From an uncultured Chitinophagaceae bacterium (GTDB lineage Bacteria > Bacteroidota > Bacteroidia > Chitinophagales > Chitinophagaceae): a DNA stretch of 55,044 bases. Positions within the stretch are counted from its first letter, which is position 1, and the number at the start of each line of letters is the position of its first letter. Both the position numbers and the translations under genes were made by a program. The notes beneath the pieces are model-generated. The model made no database searches, was not told the origin of the DNA, and saw only the letters and a list, made by a program, of their open reading frames with translations. The stretch lies in assembly GCA_938017685.1 (NCBI GenBank), contig CALIIL010000119.1:1-55044 (forward strand), in the 5' to 3' direction. Below are positions 8,513 to 17,904 of the stretch, in pieces.

Positions 8513-8520
8513 TATCTTCG
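8513..8520 (+). promoter_or_regulatory. -7-like element (TATCTTCG) before the DUF4340 gene
   Basis: TATCTTCG differs from TAnnTTTG at one position and ends 6 nt before ATG 8527. It falls inside the longer possible reading frame from 8494, which is the main reason to prefer the 8527 start. Confidence 0.4.
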
Positions 8521-8526
8521 CGAGGC

Positions 8527-9555
8527 ATGAAGAAAAACTTAATCTATCTAGCCATTCTTGTTGTATTAGCTGCCGGGGCTTATTTGGCACTGAACAGAAA
8601 GTCTAATCCTTTCCCAGAGGGTGAGGCAGATTTTCAGGTTGAAGATGTTGAGGATGTTACCGATATATTTCTAAGCAATCCAAGAGGCAACAGAATACAT
8701 TTAAGTAAAAAGGATAATAACACTTGGGTAGTTAATGATTCATTCAAGGCTAAGCCTACTCGTATCATCTCTATACTAGAGGCGTTGGAGGTGCAAGAGC
8801 CTACACAATTAGTACCCGAAAGCCAGCACGATCAAGTTGTCAAATCGATGTCTAGCTCGGCGGTAAAGGTAGAGGTATACAAAGGCAAAAAGAAAACGAA
8901 TGCTTTCTATGTAGCCATGCAACCTACACCGGAGAATGCAACGGTCATGCTTAATATTAAGGAAGATGGTACCAATGCAGCCAGGCCTTATATTGTGAAG
9001 CAGGGTGTGCGCACTAATTTTTTAGGCATTAGATACCAATCGGAACGTGAGGATTGGCGCGATCAACAAATATTGTCATTCCCTAAAGATGCCTTGGAAG
9101 AAATTAATGTAAAATATAGTAGGGAACCTAAGAGTAGTTTTTCGCTGCAAGTAAAACCGGAATTGAAAATGACCGGCGATACTGTTTTTGAAGGTAAAGC
9201 ATTAAATGAGAAGCGCGTAAAAAGTTATTTAAGCTTTTATGATAAATTGTATTGTTTAGGTTTTGAGAATGATTATTTTCTTAAGGATACTTTTGTCAAA
9301 TCATTTACGCCATTTGCTGAGATTGAAATGAAGACCAAAGACACGGTGCTCGATTTAAAAATATATTACAGGCAAGTTTACAAAGGGTCTCACGCTATTA
9401 TTACTATTGATGGCAATCAGTATGATGCGGATACGTTTTTTGGTTGGTTAGACAATCGAGATTTTATTCTGTTGGGAAAGAAAACGGTTGAGAAACTATT
9501 GCGCGGATATGGCGAGTTTTATACCGAGGAAAAGCTCTTAATGGATTCTAAATAG
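8527..9555 (+). CDS. DUF4340-domain membrane-anchored protein
   Basis: A 342-aa protein with an N-terminal membrane anchor (MKKNLIYLAILVVLAAGAYLAL) and a periplasmic body. It begins with a DUF4340 region (VTDIFLSNPRGNRIHLSKKD, then WVVND and a run of short beta strands), the type found next to or fused with GldG-like ABC accessory proteins. The start at 8527 is chosen over 8494 because the shorter form begins exactly at the basic-hydrophobic anchor and a -7-like box lies just upstream. No transporter genes are adjacent, so the partner is unknown. Followed 40 nt later by terC with its own promoter. Confidence 0.75.
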   Translation: MKKNLIYLAILVVLAAGAYLALNRKSNPFPEGEADFQVEDVEDVTDIFLSNPRGNRIHLSKKDNNTWVVNDSFKAKPTRIISILEALEVQEPTQLVPESQHDQVVKSMSSSAVKVEVYKGKKKTNAFYVAMQPTPENATVMLNIKEDGTNAARPYIVKQGVRTNFLGIRYQSEREDWRDQQILSFPKDALEEINVKYSREPKSSFSLQVKPELKMTGDTVFEGKALNEKRVKSYLSFYDKLYCLGFENDYFLKDTFVKSFTPFAEIEMKTKDTVLDLKIYYRQVYKGSHAIITIDGNQYDADTFFGWLDNRDFILLGKKTVEKLLRGYGEFYTEEKLLMDSK

Positions 9556-9577
9556 GGATACCCATTGTTTTTATACC

Positions 9578-9585
9578 TAATTTTG
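9578..9585 (+). promoter_or_regulatory. -7 promoter element (TAATTTTG) of the terC-murF/alr operon
   Basis: Exact match to TAnnTTTG, ending 10 nt before the ATG at 9596. Confidence 0.5.
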
Positions 9586-9595
9586 TAGTCTGGGT

Positions 9596-10531
9596 ATGAG
9601 CATCGTACAGCTATCTTATATATTATTTATCGTTGCATTATTTGCATCTATGTTTATTGACTTCATGTTTTTTAGCCGAAGGGGTAAAAAAATGACGGTC
9701 AAGGCGGCTGTAATGCAATACTCCTTGTGGTTTAGTATAGCTATTGGTTATTTCTTTTTCCTTTATTACAACTTAGACCATAACTCTGCCATTCTTTATC
9801 TATCAGCTTATTTTACTGAGGTGTCGCTTTCTATTGATAATCTATTTGTCTTTATTCTCATATTTACAACTTTAAAAATTAGAGAGAAGTATGTAGAGCG
9901 GGTTCTTACAATAGGAATTTTGTTGGCCATCATTTTTAGACTGTTCTTTATCTTTATTGGTATAAGTCTTGTAACGCGCTTTGAGTGGATCATGTTGGTC
10001 TTTGGTGCTTTCTTAGTGTATACTGGAGCTTCTATGTTTTTTGAAAAAGAGGAAGAGCAAGATATTAAAGATGGTAAGCTCTATAAGTTTTTTAATAATT
10101 ATTTGCGCTTTACAGAAGAGCCTAGTGAAGGGAAATATGTTAAGACTATTAATGGTAAAAAGTACTTTACCATCTTATCCTTAGCGGTTGTAATGGTTGG
10201 TTTTTCGGATTTGATATTTGCGGTTGATTCCATACCGGCAGTACTGGCTATTACTACAGATAAGCTAGTAGTGTATTCTAGTAATATTTTTGCAATCCTA
10301 GGCTTACGAGCCTTGTATTTTATATTGCTTAAGCTTAAAGACAAGTTTGATTATGTGCAACAAGGGGTATCTGTTGTTTTAGCTTTTATAGGGCTTAAGA
10401 TTTTACTGTGCTACTTTTTTCATGACTTGCATGATATATTAAGCCCGTTGGTTTCCTTCGGTGTTATTATTTCGGTCTTAGGTTTTGCTATTGTTTATTC
10501 AATCTTTAACGATAAAGAAGTTACTAATTAA
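9596..10531 (+). CDS. TerC/Alx-family integral membrane protein
   Basis: A 311-aa protein with about nine transmembrane helices. The two family-defining acidic segments are present: TEVSLSIDNLFVF (about 79-91) and GFSDLIFAVDSIPAVLAI (about 201-218). A cytoplasmic loop rich in charged residues (about 148-185) separates the halves, as in Alx. Family members export manganese or support metal loading of exported proteins and are linked with tellurite resistance in ter operons. No ter genes are nearby, so the Alx/Mn-type role is more likely. The stop overlaps the first base of the MurF-Alr start, so the two are translationally coupled. Confidence 0.9.
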   Translation: MSIVQLSYILFIVALFASMFIDFMFFSRRGKKMTVKAAVMQYSLWFSIAIGYFFFLYYNLDHNSAILYLSAYFTEVSLSIDNLFVFILIFTTLKIREKYVERVLTIGILLAIIFRLFFIFIGISLVTRFEWIMLVFGAFLVYTGASMFFEKEEEQDIKDGKLYKFFNNYLRFTEEPSEGKYVKTINGKKYFTILSLAVVMVGFSDLIFAVDSIPAVLAITTDKLVVYSSNIFAILGLRALYFILLKLKDKFDYVQQGVSVVLAFIGLKILLCYFFHDLHDILSPLVSFGVIISVLGFAIVYSIFNDKEVTN

Positions 10532-13005
10532 TGTATGATATAAATGACATAGCTCGTTTGTGCAATGGTCAATTGTTGCAAGAAAATAATGAGGCCTTGC
10601 CCATTCATTTGCTACTTACAGATAGTCGCAAAATATATGCACCTCAGCAGTCACTATTTATTGCATTGGTAACGAAGTCGCGCAATGCCCATCAATTTAT
10701 CAATGAAGTCTATAAGAAAGGTGTGCGTTCTTTTTTAATACAAGATGCTATAGAAGTATCGGCCTTTCCCGAAGCTAGTTTTGTTCAAGTGCCTAATACC
10801 TTGCGTGCCTTACAATTATTGGTTGCACAGCATAGAGCTAAGTTTAATATTCCAGTAATTGGTATTACAGGTAGTAATGGAAAAACGATTGTAAAAGAAT
10901 GGCTGAGCCAGCTATTATCGGATGAGGATGTTGTAAAAAACCCACGCAGTTATAATTCGCAATTAGGCGTGCCATTATCGGTATGGAATATAAATGAGCA
11001 GCATACTATGGGTCTTTTTGAAGCGGGCATTTCTAGAGCGGGTGCTATGCAACATTTAGAAAAAATCATAAAGCCTAGCATTGGAATATTTACAATGATT
11101 GGAGCAGCTCATGACGAAGGCTTTGAAAATTTAAAACAGAAAATTGAAGAAAAGCTAGTTCTTTTTAATGAAAGTAAAATAGTGATTTATTGCAAGGATG
11201 ATGCAATGATTGATAAAGCGATACTGAAAAATTTAAATAGTGCAGCACAACAATTTTACACTTGGGGCTACCACAAGGAGGCTTCCTTGCAGATCGAAGA
11301 AATTGTAACTACTGGACATACAACAACTATAAGTGCTTATTATAAGCGCGAGTTATTAAGCATCTCTATTCCTTTTTTAGACAAAGCATATATTGATAAT
11401 GCTATGAGCTGTTGGCTTACATTGCTTGCCTTGGGTAAAAAGCATGAAGTTTTTGCACCTCAATTTTCTCAGCTGCCTGCTGTAAGTATGCGCTTAGAAT
11501 TAAAGGAAGGCATTAATGATTGCACTTTAATTAATGATAGTTATAGTGCTGATACTGCTTCACTAAGGATAGCACTAGATTTTTTGAATCAGCAAAAACA
11601 ACACAATAAGAAGTCATTAATATTGTCAGACATTTTGCAGCATAAAGATGTAGCATCACTTTATAAAGAAGTTGTAGCCATATGCAAATCCTATGCGTTA
11701 GATAAAATTATATTGATTGGTCCTGACTTAGTCGCTAATAAAAAATTATTTGACCATCTCTCAACCGAAACTTATTTCTTTAATGATACTGAAAGTTTTA
11801 TCACTGGTTTTGATCATGAGGAATTTGAGCACGAAGCCATTTTAATTAAGGGTGCAAGAAAATTTGCCTTTGAACGAATTGTAAATAGGCTAGAAGATAA
11901 AATACATCAGACAGTATTGTCTATTAATCTATCAGCATTGATTGATAATATTAATGTCTATAAGAAACGATTAAAACCTGCAACAAAGATTATGGCTATG
12001 GTTAAGGCATTTTCTTATGGAAGCGGTTCTTATGAGATAGCTAATATATTACAACATCATGGTGTAGATTACTTGGCAGTAGCCTATGCCGATGAGGGTA
12101 TTGAGTTAAGACGGAATGGTATAGAACTGCCTATCCTAGTGTTAAACCCAACGGTAACTAGCCTAGCTGCTATGCAACATTATCGATTGGAGCCCGAAAT
12201 TTATTCCTTAGAGTTGCTTCAGTCTTTTATAAACATATTGCAATCTCAGGGAAAAAAAATGCCAGTACATATTAAGTTAGACACAGGTATGCATCGATTA
12301 GGTGTGGAAGAAAAAGATCTAAATCGCTTTATGACATTGCTATTAGATAATAAAGAATTGTTCCAAGTACAATCTGTATTCTCGCACTTAGTGGGTAGTG
12401 ATGATAAAGCGCTAGATAGTTTTACTCAAGAGCAAGCGAAGCGTTTTGAAGTCATGACTGAGAAGATAGAAGCAGCTCTTGGATATAGTGTTATTAAGCA
12501 CTTGTGCAACAGCAGTGGTGCTGCAAGGCATTCTGATTTGCAATATGATATGGTGCGTTTGGGTCTTGGGCTTTATGGTCTAAGTGGAGATGAAACTTTA
12601 AGTAAGCAGTTACAACAGATTAGCTCTTTGAAGGCTCGGATTTCTCAAATAAAGGAATTGAAGCCGGGCGAAACAGTTGGCTATGGCCGAGTAGGCGAGG
12701 TAAAAGAAAAAATGAAAATTGCCACCATCAACATTGGTTATGCCGATGGTTATGGAAGGGCATTTAGTCAAGGGAAGGGAAAGGTACTCATCAATGGCAA
12801 GTTTGCACCCGTTGTAGGTAATGTATGTATGGATATGATTATGGTTGATGTTAGCCATATACATAACCTCAAGGCAGGTAGCGAAGTAACAATATTTGGA
12901 GAGGGGTTAAGTGTAAAAAAATTGGCAGAATGGTCTAACACTATTCCCTATGAGATTATTACAAGTGTCTCGCAGCGCGTTAAACGCGTGTATTATCGAG
13001 ACTAA
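10531..13005 (+). CDS. murF-alr: Bifunctional MurF ligase / alanine racemase fusion
   Basis: An 824-aa fusion of two cell-wall enzymes. Residues 1 to about 450 are MurF, which adds D-Ala-D-Ala to UDP-MurNAc-tripeptide: substrate-binding DSRK near 31, P-loop GITGSNGKT at 111-119, and NDSYSADTAS in the central domain. Residues from about 455 are a PLP-dependent alanine racemase: the PLP lysine is K492 in MAMVKAFSYG and the catalytic tyrosine Y718 in VGYGRVGE, with VCMDMIMVD near 769. One protein therefore makes D-Ala and uses the dipeptide form downstream, with Ddl supplied elsewhere. This fusion is known in Bacteroidota. The stop overlaps the convergent T9SS gene by 4 nt. Confidence 0.95.
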   Translation: MYDINDIARLCNGQLLQENNEALPIHLLLTDSRKIYAPQQSLFIALVTKSRNAHQFINEVYKKGVRSFLIQDAIEVSAFPEASFVQVPNTLRALQLLVAQHRAKFNIPVIGITGSNGKTIVKEWLSQLLSDEDVVKNPRSYNSQLGVPLSVWNINEQHTMGLFEAGISRAGAMQHLEKIIKPSIGIFTMIGAAHDEGFENLKQKIEEKLVLFNESKIVIYCKDDAMIDKAILKNLNSAAQQFYTWGYHKEASLQIEEIVTTGHTTTISAYYKRELLSISIPFLDKAYIDNAMSCWLTLLALGKKHEVFAPQFSQLPAVSMRLELKEGINDCTLINDSYSADTASLRIALDFLNQQKQHNKKSLILSDILQHKDVASLYKEVVAICKSYALDKIILIGPDLVANKKLFDHLSTETYFFNDTESFITGFDHEEFEHEAILIKGARKFAFERIVNRLEDKIHQTVLSINLSALIDNINVYKKRLKPATKIMAMVKAFSYGSGSYEIANILQHHGVDYLAVAYADEGIELRRNGIELPILVLNPTVTSLAAMQHYRLEPEIYSLELLQSFINILQSQGKKMPVHIKLDTGMHRLGVEEKDLNRFMTLLLDNKELFQVQSVFSHLVGSDDKALDSFTQEQAKRFEVMTEKIEAALGYSVIKHLCNSSGAARHSDLQYDMVRLGLGLYGLSGDETLSKQLQQISSLKARISQIKELKPGETVGYGRVGEVKEKMKIATINIGYADGYGRAFSQGKGKVLINGKFAPVVGNVCMDMIMVDVSHIHNLKAGSEVTIFGEGLSVKKLAEWSNTIPYEIITSVSQRVKRVYYRD

Positions 13006-14405
13006 TTTTTTATAAAACTAGATGTAAAGGCACCTTTATTAGTTTCTATTCTAATAATGTATTGACCACTTGGTAAGCTTGCAATATCTATTTCTTGAGT
13101 AGCTTGCTTGTTGCCAGTTCTTGACCAAACCAATTTTCCTTCTATAGAATAGATCGCCTCATTAAATGAAGCTTGTTGTGTAGTAGGCAATGTATAATGA
13201 ATAACTTGATTTGCAGGATTTGGATAAAGATTTAAAGACAAGCCTTCTTGATAAAAATCATTTATGCCAACGGTGAACTTATTATAGTAAAAGAAGTCTT
13301 GTGCTATTGGAGTAAAACTTGTCGAACCATATTCTTTGGTTAAACGATATGTTAGACTGTCATCACTATTATATTGATAGCTTATTTCTTTATCATTGTT
13401 CCAGCTGTTGCTCCAAGTATAATCGTTTTGAATTTCTAATAGTTGTTGGCTGTTATATTGTCTTTCAGACTTGGTATTATTTACCCAACCGTTATTGTTT
13501 ACTTCTTCTGTAATAGTTTCAGCTTGCTGGTTGGCGTTGTTTATATAGGTAATACGTTTATCATCAGACCAGGAGTTGTTGGTTTTATTATATGTTTGAT
13601 AAAGTTCTGATTCTAAAGTAGATCCGTTGAAACTATAATCCACTCTATTATTTGGCACCCACAGATTACTTGATGTATCTCTATCTAAGTAAGTCGTTTT
13701 TACTGTAATAGCCGGGTTAAAATTAGTATTCACTAAGTATTCAATTCTTGTGTTTGGCATCCATATGCCGTTATTATTAATGGATACATCAATTGAAGTT
13801 ATGTATTGTTGTACGTAAGTGTAGTTTTTCTTTTCGTTGGGCTGCCACATATTATTAAACCAATTGTATGTGCTTGTTTCTTTCACTAAAGAGTCTCCGA
13901 AGTAGGTAGTTTCTTTTCGAGTAAAATTTTTCCACATATTATTTTGGTAAATAAACCCTTCAATTAAAGTTTCATTATTTAAACTATTGAATGAGTAGTC
14001 GTTTCGTCCTGTATTTTTCCAAACGTTATTAGTGGCATCCCATGTTTGATACAAAGTTTGTGTTCTGTTATTATTGGCATCGTAAGTGTAAGAGTATTTT
14101 GAGCTGTTGACCCATGCACTATTTATCCAGTTTTGTCTTGTGCGAGATAATAGATTTTCGTTAAAATCATATTGCTGTGTGCTTCTATATGCATTTTCCC
14201 AAATGTTAGCATTGCCTTTGAGCGCTTGTCTAAATGTTTCTAAACCGGTTGTTGCTGTGTAATTAAAAATAATTGAATCTTGTCCTTCCCATGTACCGTT
14301 GTTATATTTATCGTGGCGTTGAGCAATCTTCCGGCTAACAACTGTTTGAGCAAAAGCTTGACTAGAAATAATAACGAATAGAAACAGACTTAAGGAAAAC
14401 TTCAT
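13002..14405 (-). CDS. T9SS-secreted repeat protein (Trp/Tyr repeats)
   Basis: A 467-aa exported protein: signal peptide (cleavage after QAFAQ, about 20), a repetitive body (about 35-375) and a type IX secretion C-terminal sorting domain (LNLYPNPANQVIHY ... LPSGQYIIRIET ... FIKN, about 394-467). I count eleven degenerate units of W-x(4-5)-[KR]-x(3)-Y type (for example WKNTGRNDYSF, WQPNEKKNYTY, WVPNNRVDYSF, WNNDKEISYQY) spaced about 30-35 residues, rich in Asn, which recalls YD/RHS-like or DUF3836-like beta-repeats. It is most likely a surface or released adhesin-like protein. On the minus strand TAATTTTA lies shortly before the ATG. Substrate unknown. Confidence 0.75.
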   Translation of the reverse strand: MKFSLSLFLFVIISSQAFAQTVVSRKIAQRHDKYNNGTWEGQDSIIFNYTATTGLETFRQALKGNANIWENAYRSTQQYDFNENLLSRTRQNWINSAWVNSSKYSYTYDANNNRTQTLYQTWDATNNVWKNTGRNDYSFNSLNNETLIEGFIYQNNMWKNFTRKETTYFGDSLVKETSTYNWFNNMWQPNEKKNYTYVQQYITSIDVSINNNGIWMPNTRIEYLVNTNFNPAITVKTTYLDRDTSSNLWVPNNRVDYSFNGSTLESELYQTYNKTNNSWSDDKRITYINNANQQAETITEEVNNNGWVNNTKSERQYNSQQLLEIQNDYTWSNSWNNDKEISYQYNSDDSLTYRLTKEYGSTSFTPIAQDFFYYNKFTVGINDFYQEGLSLNLYPNPANQVIHYTLPTTQQASFNEAIYSIEGKLVWSRTGNKQATQEIDIASLPSGQYIIRIETNKGAFTSSFIKN

Positions 14406-14416
14406 TGTCTGTAAAA

Positions 14417-15136
14417 TTAACCATAAAGTTCAAAATGAATTTGTTTCTTATCATAATTTAATGCTATTAATTCCTTGCGTGCTTGATCTATCATTGGTCT
14501 CCAGCCACAAAGCATAAATTGTACCGATTCGTTCCGAGGTGCTAGTGATTGATACAATGCATGCACGTATCCTTTTTTGCCATTCCATTCCTCGCGAGAT
14601 AGTGCTATGTGATAATTAAAGTTGTCCATTTCTTGGGAAAGGGCTTGCAGTTCATCATGGTATAGGATGTCAGCTTTAGTACGTGTCCCAAAAATTAAAT
14701 TTAATTCGTTGTATGGAATATTACTGGCATGTATATACTTAATCATACTTCTAAATGGCGCAACACCTGTACCTGTGCATATAAAGTAATGAGGCATTGA
14801 TAAGTCTTTGGGTAAGTTAAATACGCCCAAGGGACCGCGAAATTTTAACTCCGTACCCACCTTGCATTTTTCTTTATCAAAAAGAAATTCTGTGCCCAGT
14901 CCACCATCAATTTTTACTATGACTAATTCTAAAATATTACTTTCATGCGGGTGCGACGCAATGGAGTAACTTTTTAAGCGTTGTGTTTTCTTTTCAGAAA
15001 TGGGTAAATCAAAGGTTATAAACTGACCCGGTATAAAATTGATGGTCGTGGCAGCTAATACTTCCAGTTTAAAAATAGAAGTCTGTTCCGTAACCGGTTG
15101 TATGTCAATAATCTTTGCCGTTTGCCAATTAAACAA
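14417..15136 (-). CDS. Ferredoxin/flavodoxin-NADP+ reductase-type FAD oxidoreductase
   Basis: A 239-aa flavoprotein with a FAD-binding barrel (about 1-100, RLKSYSIASHPHE carries the RxYS FAD motif) and an NAD(P)-binding Rossmann domain (about 105-239, ICTGTGVAPFRSMI, then LIFGTRTKADILY and MLCGWRPMID). No iron-sulfur domain is fused, so it resembles bacterial FNR (Fpr). It would pass electrons between NADPH and a small ferredoxin or flavodoxin. The start is TTG at 15136, and the upstream space to the divergent metalloprotease gene is only 32 nt. It lies 11 nt from the T9SS gene but that is transcribed after it, so a shared transcript is possible. Confidence 0.85.
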   Translation of the reverse strand: MFNWQTAKIIDIQPVTEQTSIFKLEVLAATTINFIPGQFITFDLPISEKKTQRLKSYSIASHPHESNILELVIVKIDGGLGTEFLFDKEKCKVGTELKFRGPLGVFNLPKDLSMPHYFICTGTGVAPFRSMIKYIHASNIPYNELNLIFGTRTKADILYHDELQALSQEMDNFNYHIALSREEWNGKKGYVHALYQSLAPRNESVQFMLCGWRPMIDQARKELIALNYDKKQIHFELYG

Positions 15137-15168
15137 TGTATTTGTACTTTTATGATTAAACCGAATCT

Positions 15169-17316
15169 ATGAAAAAAACTTTACTATTCTTCCTTTTCAT
15201 TCTCTTTTGTTCTAGCCTTCAGGCAAAAATTGCTCCTCAATCTTTAAACCAAAGAGTGAGCGAAGGTCAAATCATAGCCTTGGGTAAAGTTGTTGCAACA
15301 GAATCTTATTGGAACCAATCGCACACAAATATTTATACCATGCATACAATAGATGTGCAGGGTTATTGGAAAGGGCAGTCAGCCATTACACAACTAGGTA
15401 TTGTATCGCTAGGAGGTACTATAGGTTATGAAAGACAAGTAACCATGCCATCTATAAGTTTGGACCTTAACCAAGAGGGTATATTTATACTAAGCCCTGC
15501 CAATGAAGATGAGATGAACGCAGCTTATCCTAATAATGGAAGCTTTATGCAAGTAAAAGCAACGGCTTCTATTCAAGGAGCTTTTATACGTACCTACAAT
15601 AATTGGTCAGATGTGGCCAGGCCAGAACAACCATGGACGACCACCGAACTGTTCCAGCAATTAAATAGACTTTGTGGAAACGAATGCATTTCCCCTAAAA
15701 CGAATAATGTAGTTACACTGCTTGATTTAATAGAACCTATCCGTTCTAATAAAACAGCGGCGGTTACCTCTGTAGCGGATGGTAATAATATTACAACGAG
15801 CACTTTCTCTTCAGGAACTGCCGAGGATCCTGCTTTGGAAATGATTATTAATGGTAGTGGTTTTGGTACAACAGCTGGTACTATTCAGTTTAGAGATGCA
15901 GATCAAGGTGGTGCGGTGGCCTTTACCTTTCCTGGAAGTTCGTCGGGTTTTTACTCTCGATATGGTGCACCAAGCGATATACTATCTTGGACTAATACGC
16001 AAATTAGAATTAAAATTCCGCGTAGTGCTGGAACAGGCGTTATGGAAGTGTTTAATGCAAGTAATGTGAGTCAAGGAACGGCATCTATTACAATAGATTG
16101 GGCACTGATTAGTACATTTAGTACGTTCAATGGTTTTGCACAAAGTACAAGACAGAAAATAAAATTAGCAGACCTTAATGGAAGTGGTGGTTATACATTT
16201 AAAATGTCTACCGCTGGCTCGGCCGATTTCTTTAATGATGCCGGGGCAAAAGATGCCTTTCGCCGAGCATTGAGCACATGGCGTTGTGGCACCTCTGTTA
16301 ATTTTGATTTAGACCTTGACAATGGAACAAGTACAGGTTTTGCCAGTGACGGAGAGTCTATTGTTATTTATGACAATTCATTACCTTCTGGTGTTTTGGG
16401 GCGTGCCACTACTCGCACAACAGCCTCCTCAACAGGCGCTTGTAATATGCACGATACGTATTGGAGAGTAGCCGAGGTAGATGTTCAATTTCCAACAGCT
16501 CCTGGTGCTTTAGCTTGGAATTTTAATGAAACGGGCACGACATCAGTACAATTTAGTTTTCAGGAAGTAGCCTTGCACGAGCTAGGTCATGGTCATGGAA
16601 TGGGGCATGTGATAGATAATAGTAAAGTCATGCACTTTTCCACTTCTAATGGCTCTAATGTAATTGCTTTATCTGCTGCTGATATTGCTGCTGGTAGTTA
16701 TAAAATGGCTTTTAGTACAACTACCAATTGCCTGCCAAGCCCTGCACCTATGACTATTATTGCTAATCCTTGTGTGCCATTGCCTATGTATCTAATAGCG
16801 TTTGATGCTGCTATTGACGGAAGTGGTAACCATATTACTTGGCGTACGGAGTTAGAAACATCTATTGATTCTTATGAGTTACAATATAGTTTAGATGCTG
16901 CTCATTTTAAAAGCCTGCATGAGGTAAATGCTCAAGGTGGCATAGCTTTTAACGACTATTCTTATCTTCATGACAGATCTCTATCTAATGCAACTTATTA
17001 TAGGTTAAAAATAAAGGACATGGATGGTAGGGAGTATTATTCTCGTATTATCCTATTAAAGCGCAACGACTTGACCAATAATTATATTTACCCTAATCCT
17101 GCACAAAATGTATTGAACATTAAAATGCTTTCTTACAAAGCACAGGAAGTGCGCTACGTATTAACAGATATTAGCGGTCAGACAATACAGCAAGGAAGAA
17201 TGGCATTGAATAATGAAGTGGCCCAGCTGCCAATAGAAAGCTTGGCCAATGGGTCTTATTTAATAACAATAATTACTGCTTCAGATAAGACTACTTATCC
17301 ATTTACAAAAAACTAA
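15169..17316 (+). CDS. T9SS-secreted zinc metalloprotease (matrixin-like) with IPT/TIG domain
   Basis: A 715-aa secreted protein: signal peptide (cleavage after SLQA, about 19), an N-terminal region, an IPT/TIG-type Ig domain near 220-305 (MIINGSGFGTTAGTIQFRD ... ITIDW), and a metzincin catalytic domain with the zinc site HELGHGHGMGH (H470, H474, H480; E471 catalytic) and a probable Met-turn at KVMHFS (M488). A beta-sandwich follows (about 540-625) and then a type IX sorting domain (IYPNPAQNVLNIKM, C-terminal 75 residues). It probably degrades extracellular protein. Its stop overlaps the convergent DUF420 gene by 4 nt. Confidence 0.85.
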   Translation: MKKTLLFFLFILFCSSLQAKIAPQSLNQRVSEGQIIALGKVVATESYWNQSHTNIYTMHTIDVQGYWKGQSAITQLGIVSLGGTIGYERQVTMPSISLDLNQEGIFILSPANEDEMNAAYPNNGSFMQVKATASIQGAFIRTYNNWSDVARPEQPWTTTELFQQLNRLCGNECISPKTNNVVTLLDLIEPIRSNKTAAVTSVADGNNITTSTFSSGTAEDPALEMIINGSGFGTTAGTIQFRDADQGGAVAFTFPGSSSGFYSRYGAPSDILSWTNTQIRIKIPRSAGTGVMEVFNASNVSQGTASITIDWALISTFSTFNGFAQSTRQKIKLADLNGSGGYTFKMSTAGSADFFNDAGAKDAFRRALSTWRCGTSVNFDLDLDNGTSTGFASDGESIVIYDNSLPSGVLGRATTRTTASSTGACNMHDTYWRVAEVDVQFPTAPGALAWNFNETGTTSVQFSFQEVALHELGHGHGMGHVIDNSKVMHFSTSNGSNVIALSAADIAAGSYKMAFSTTTNCLPSPAPMTIIANPCVPLPMYLIAFDAAIDGSGNHITWRTELETSIDSYELQYSLDAAHFKSLHEVNAQGGIAFNDYSYLHDRSLSNATYYRLKIKDMDGREYYSRIILLKRNDLTNNYIYPNPAQNVLNIKMLSYKAQEVRYVLTDISGQTIQQGRMALNNEVAQLPIESLANGSYLITIITASDKTTYPFTKN

Positions 17317-17897
17317 TTATAATAGGGTGATATCATAAGATATACAATTACGCCAGTAATAGCAACGTATAGCCAAATAGGAAATGTCCATTTGGCTATT
17401 TTTTTGTGCACGCTATACTCACCAATCATAGCTCGATAAGCAGTGTATAGAACAAAAGGCATAATTACACCGGCGAGCACAATATGAGTAGCCATAATAA
17501 AACGATAGATTGTTCTTGAAATACCTGCGGTTGCAATTTCGGCATCGGTAACTATACCACTATGATCTAAATCGCCATAGAGTGTTGGTCCAGAAAACAA
17601 ATGATGAAGCACATAAAAAAGTAAGAAGAGTACCGAAATACCCATAGCGCCTAACATTGTTTTTTTATGCGATTCAAACTTTTTTTGCTTTATAAAAATT
17701 AGGGCAATGACTAAAAGCACAGCCACTATAGAGTTAATAAAAGCACTTAGCCCTGCAAATATATGTGGGTTAAAAGGTAAGTTTACATCAAGTTTTATCG
17801 TTTCGATATAACTAATTACTGCAAAAATGACTACTGAAAATACCCAAATTGTAATATGTGCTTTCTTATCGTTCTTTTTAAATATTGGTTTCAACAT
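17313..17897 (-). CDS. DUF420 membrane protein (cytochrome oxidase assembly/CtaM-like)
   Basis: A 194-aa protein with about five transmembrane helices and histidines at helix edges (HHLFSG, ATHIVLAG, SVHKKIAKWTFPIWLYVAITGVIVYLMI), typical of DUF420. It starts at ATG 17897, 7 nt after the SCO stop, because the longer frame from 17942 lies inside the SCO gene. DUF420 proteins neighbour SCO and heme-copper oxidase genes and are related to the CtaM oxidase-assembly factor, so both genes probably serve cytochrome c oxidase biogenesis. The last helix is followed immediately by the stop. Confidence 0.82.
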   Translation of the reverse strand: MLKPIFKKNDKKAHITIWVFSVVIFAVISYIETIKLDVNLPFNPHIFAGLSAFINSIVAVLLVIALIFIKQKKFESHKKTMLGAMGISVLFLLFYVLHHLFSGPTLYGDLDHSGIVTDAEIATAGISRTIYRFIMATHIVLAGVIMPFVLYTAYRAMIGEYSVHKKIAKWTFPIWLYVAITGVIVYLMISPYYN

Positions 17898-17904
17898 AAT
17901 ATCA

